From Spongiactinospora rosea (lineage in GTDB: Bacteria; Actinomycetota; Actinomycetes; Streptosporangiales; Streptosporangiaceae): a DNA stretch of 64,000 bases. The notes below the pieces were generated by a model that was not told the DNA's origin, did no database searches, and saw only the letters and a program-made list of their open reading frames with translations. The translations under genes were made by a program, and so were the position numbers. The DNA lies in NCBI RefSeq assembly GCF_003315795.1, contig NZ_QMEY01000002.1, positions 124,001-188,000 on the forward strand, read 5' to 3'. Shown here piece by piece: positions 62,612 through 64,000 of the stretch. Position 1 is the first letter of the stretch; the number at the start of each line of letters is the position of its first letter.

Positions 62612-64000
62612 TCACCGCTCTCGAACGGATACGCGTTGTGCGCGGATCTCATTCCAGGATCGCTGTCTCCGCGTTTCCTCCTTGCCCTCCCACAGATTTT
62701 CCAGCGTTCGGTTGATGACGCTCACCTTCGTGTCCGGACGAGCGGAAAGAAGCTTGACCAGTTCGCCCAGGCAACGCGTCAGGCGCTGCACCGTGGATTC
62801 GCTGAAGAGGCCGACCCGATAATCGATGCCGCCCTCCATGCCACCGTCGGCCGTGGTCATGAGCGTGAGCTTGATGTCGTGCACGGAAAGAAGGAACTCC
62901 GCGTCGAGCTCCTCGGCGCGCACGCCGGGGATGTCCCACTCCGGCGGCGGGACGTCCTCCAGCAGGAACCAGGTACGGAAGACCGGTGCCGACTCGCCCG
63001 CGCGGCGGACCGGGTTGATCGCCTGCACGACGTGGTCGAAGGGCACGTCCTGGTTCGCGTACGCCTCCAGGGCCCTTTCGCGGACCTCCTTCAGCACGTC
63101 CGTGAAATCGGGATCGCCCGTGAAGCGGGTCCTGATGGCCAGGCTGTTGACGAGGAACCCGATCGTGTTCTCCAGTTGCGGGTGGGCGCGGTGGCCCGCC
63201 GGCACCCCCACGATGATGTCCCGCTGCCGGCACCACCACTGCAACAGCACCTTCCACGCGGCGAGGTACCCCATGAACGTGGAGGCGCGTTCGGCGGTGC
63301 AGACGCCCTTGAAGTCGGCGGCCACGGCGGGGTCGATCGCGAGGGCGGCACGAGCCCCCTCGATCACGTCGGAGCCGTCGAGCTGCCCATCGGTGGGAAG
63401 GGCCAGAACCGGCAGCGGTGCGGCGAGCCGGCTGCGCCAGAAGTCGATCTGCGGCTTGAAGTCGCCCGTGCCGGACTGCCCGGCCTCCCACACCGCGACG
63501 TCGGCGTAGCCGACGCCGGGGGCGGGAAGCGCGGACCGGCTCCCGTAGAGCGCGCTGATCTCGCGGACCATGATCGAGGTCGACCAGCCGTCCCAGACGA
63601 TGTGGTGCACCGAGACGATCAGGACATGCTCCTCGGGGGCGACCCGCAGCAGCCGGACACGGAAGTGCGGGCCGTTCGGCAGGTCGAAGGGGATGCGCGC
63701 CTCTTCGGCGATCACCTGCTCCACCGAGTCGCCGCCCAGGTCGGCGACCTGGAAGTCCAGCGGCCTGCCGCCGCCTGGGACCTGGCGGGGACCGCTCTCG
63801 TCCGCCTCGAAGGACATCGACAGCACCTCGTGCCGCTCGACGAAGGCCGCGAAGGCGCCGCGCAGGGCGGCGACGTCGAGCGGTCCGGAGAGCCGGAACG
63901 GCTGCACGAGGTTGTACGTGGTGTTGCCCGGCACGAGCTGGTCGTGGAACCAGAGGCGGGCCTGGGCGGCCGTCAGCGGCACCGGCCCCTCCCGATCCTG
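62612..64000 (-). CDS. NRPS condensation domain, C-terminal part of a gene running off the right edge
   Basis: The frame is open to the window edge. The visible part is a complete condensation domain, starting PLTAAQARLWFHDQL with the active-site motif HHIVWDG and later TIGFLVNSLAIRT and NQDVPFDHVV. It has no A domain or carrier after it. The protein ends about 20 residues past the domain, at RVSVRER. It could be a terminal C domain of a larger NRPS whose start is outside, or a free-standing one. Unlike the C domain of the next NRPS gene, its catalytic His pair is intact. Confidence 0.88.
   Translation of the reverse strand, partial: QDREGPVPLTAAQARLWFHDQLVPGNTTYNLVQPFRLSGPLDVAALRGAFAAFVERHEVLSMSFEADESGPRQVPGGGRPLDFQVADLGGDSVEQVIAEEARIPFDLPNGPHFRVRLLRVAPEEHVLIVSVHHIVWDGWSTSIMVREISALYGSRSALPAPGVGYADVAVWEAGQSGTGDFKPQIDFWRSRLAAPLPVLALPTDGQLDGSDVIEGARAALAIDPAVAADFKGVCTAERASTFMGYLAAWKVLLQWWCRQRDIIVGVPAGHRAHPQLENTIGFLVNSLAIRTRFTGDPDFTDVLKEVRERALEAYANQDVPFDHVVQAINPVRRAGESAPVFRTWFLLEDVPPPEWDIPGVRAEELDAEFLLSVHDIKLTLMTTADGGMEGGIDYRVGLFSESTVQRLTRCLGELVKLLSARPDTKVSVINRTLENLWEGKEETRRQRSWNEIRAQRVSVRER

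Overview
The window is high-GC DNA from an actinomycete. The evidence is frequent GTG starts, tightly overlapping genes (ATGA/GTGA junctions), Tat leaders on flavin oxidases, lipobox substrate-binding proteins, an alpha-lytic-type protease, a LuxR-type two-component pair and NRPS genes. The genus cannot be fixed from sequence alone; a Streptosporangiales- or Streptomycetales-like producer would fit. No rRNA, tRNA or CRISPR array was seen.

Layout. (1) About 0.3-6.6 kb: a minus-strand operon for metal-chelate (siderophore-type) uptake, with binding lipoprotein, FecCD-type permease, ATPase and two exporter-fold ABC half-transporters. Its promoter carries a Fur-like palindrome. (2) 7.1-21.7 kb: an aminocyclitol-type biosynthetic cluster. 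It has a 2-epi-5-epi-valiolone synthase-like cyclase fused to a cupin, a VOC epimerase, a DegT aminotransferase, a pyranose-oxidase-like GMC flavoenzyme, a Tat-exported bicovalent flavin oxidase, an arylamine N-acetyltransferase, an SDR, a CocE-type hydrolase and an MFS exporter. The gene set resembles the cetoniacytone (cet) cluster, but it adds an unusual family of cupins arranged as a duplicated three-part module. (3) 21.8-24.0 kb: a graveyard of broken transposases. (4) 24.0-38.5 kb: a catabolic locus of two minus-strand operons. One encodes a Ugp-type ABC importer, a phosphonatase-like HAD enzyme, an RpiR regulator, an RraA-like protein and a 2OG dioxygenase. The other encodes an amidohydrolase, an MFS carrier, RidA, a PLP dehydratase, a two-subunit TPP decarboxylase of the sulfo/phosphonopyruvate type and an aldehyde dehydrogenase. 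Together they suggest degradation of a C3 amino-phosphonate or amino-sulfonate. A divergent double-domain Lrp regulator and a 6-oxocamphor-hydrolase-like crotonase follow.

(5) 40.6-45.6 kb: an unusual run of truncated genes (carboxymuconolactone decarboxylase, oligopeptide ABC ATPase, metallo-beta-lactamase fold, MurJ, FAD monooxygenase, DHFR-like) around an intact PadR regulator, an NAD(P)-binding protein and one uncharacterised protein. (6) 45.7-54.4 kb: a secreted serine protease, a VOC protein, an aldo/keto reductase, a two-component system whose kinase has a duplicated membrane sensor, a second Tat-exported flavin oxidase and a secreted lipocalin-like protein. The lipocalin gene has a textbook repressor-controlled promoter.

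(7) 54.5-64.0 kb (continuing off the right edge): an NRPS cluster. It contains a type II thioesterase, a SufS-like enzyme, a PaaK-like ligase, a SyrP-like dioxygenase, an NRPS of degenerate C domain, aspartate-coded A domain and carrier, a DUF6817-like protein and the end of another NRPS. The degenerate C domain plus free-standing hydroxylase plus Asp A domain predicts beta-hydroxyaspartate.
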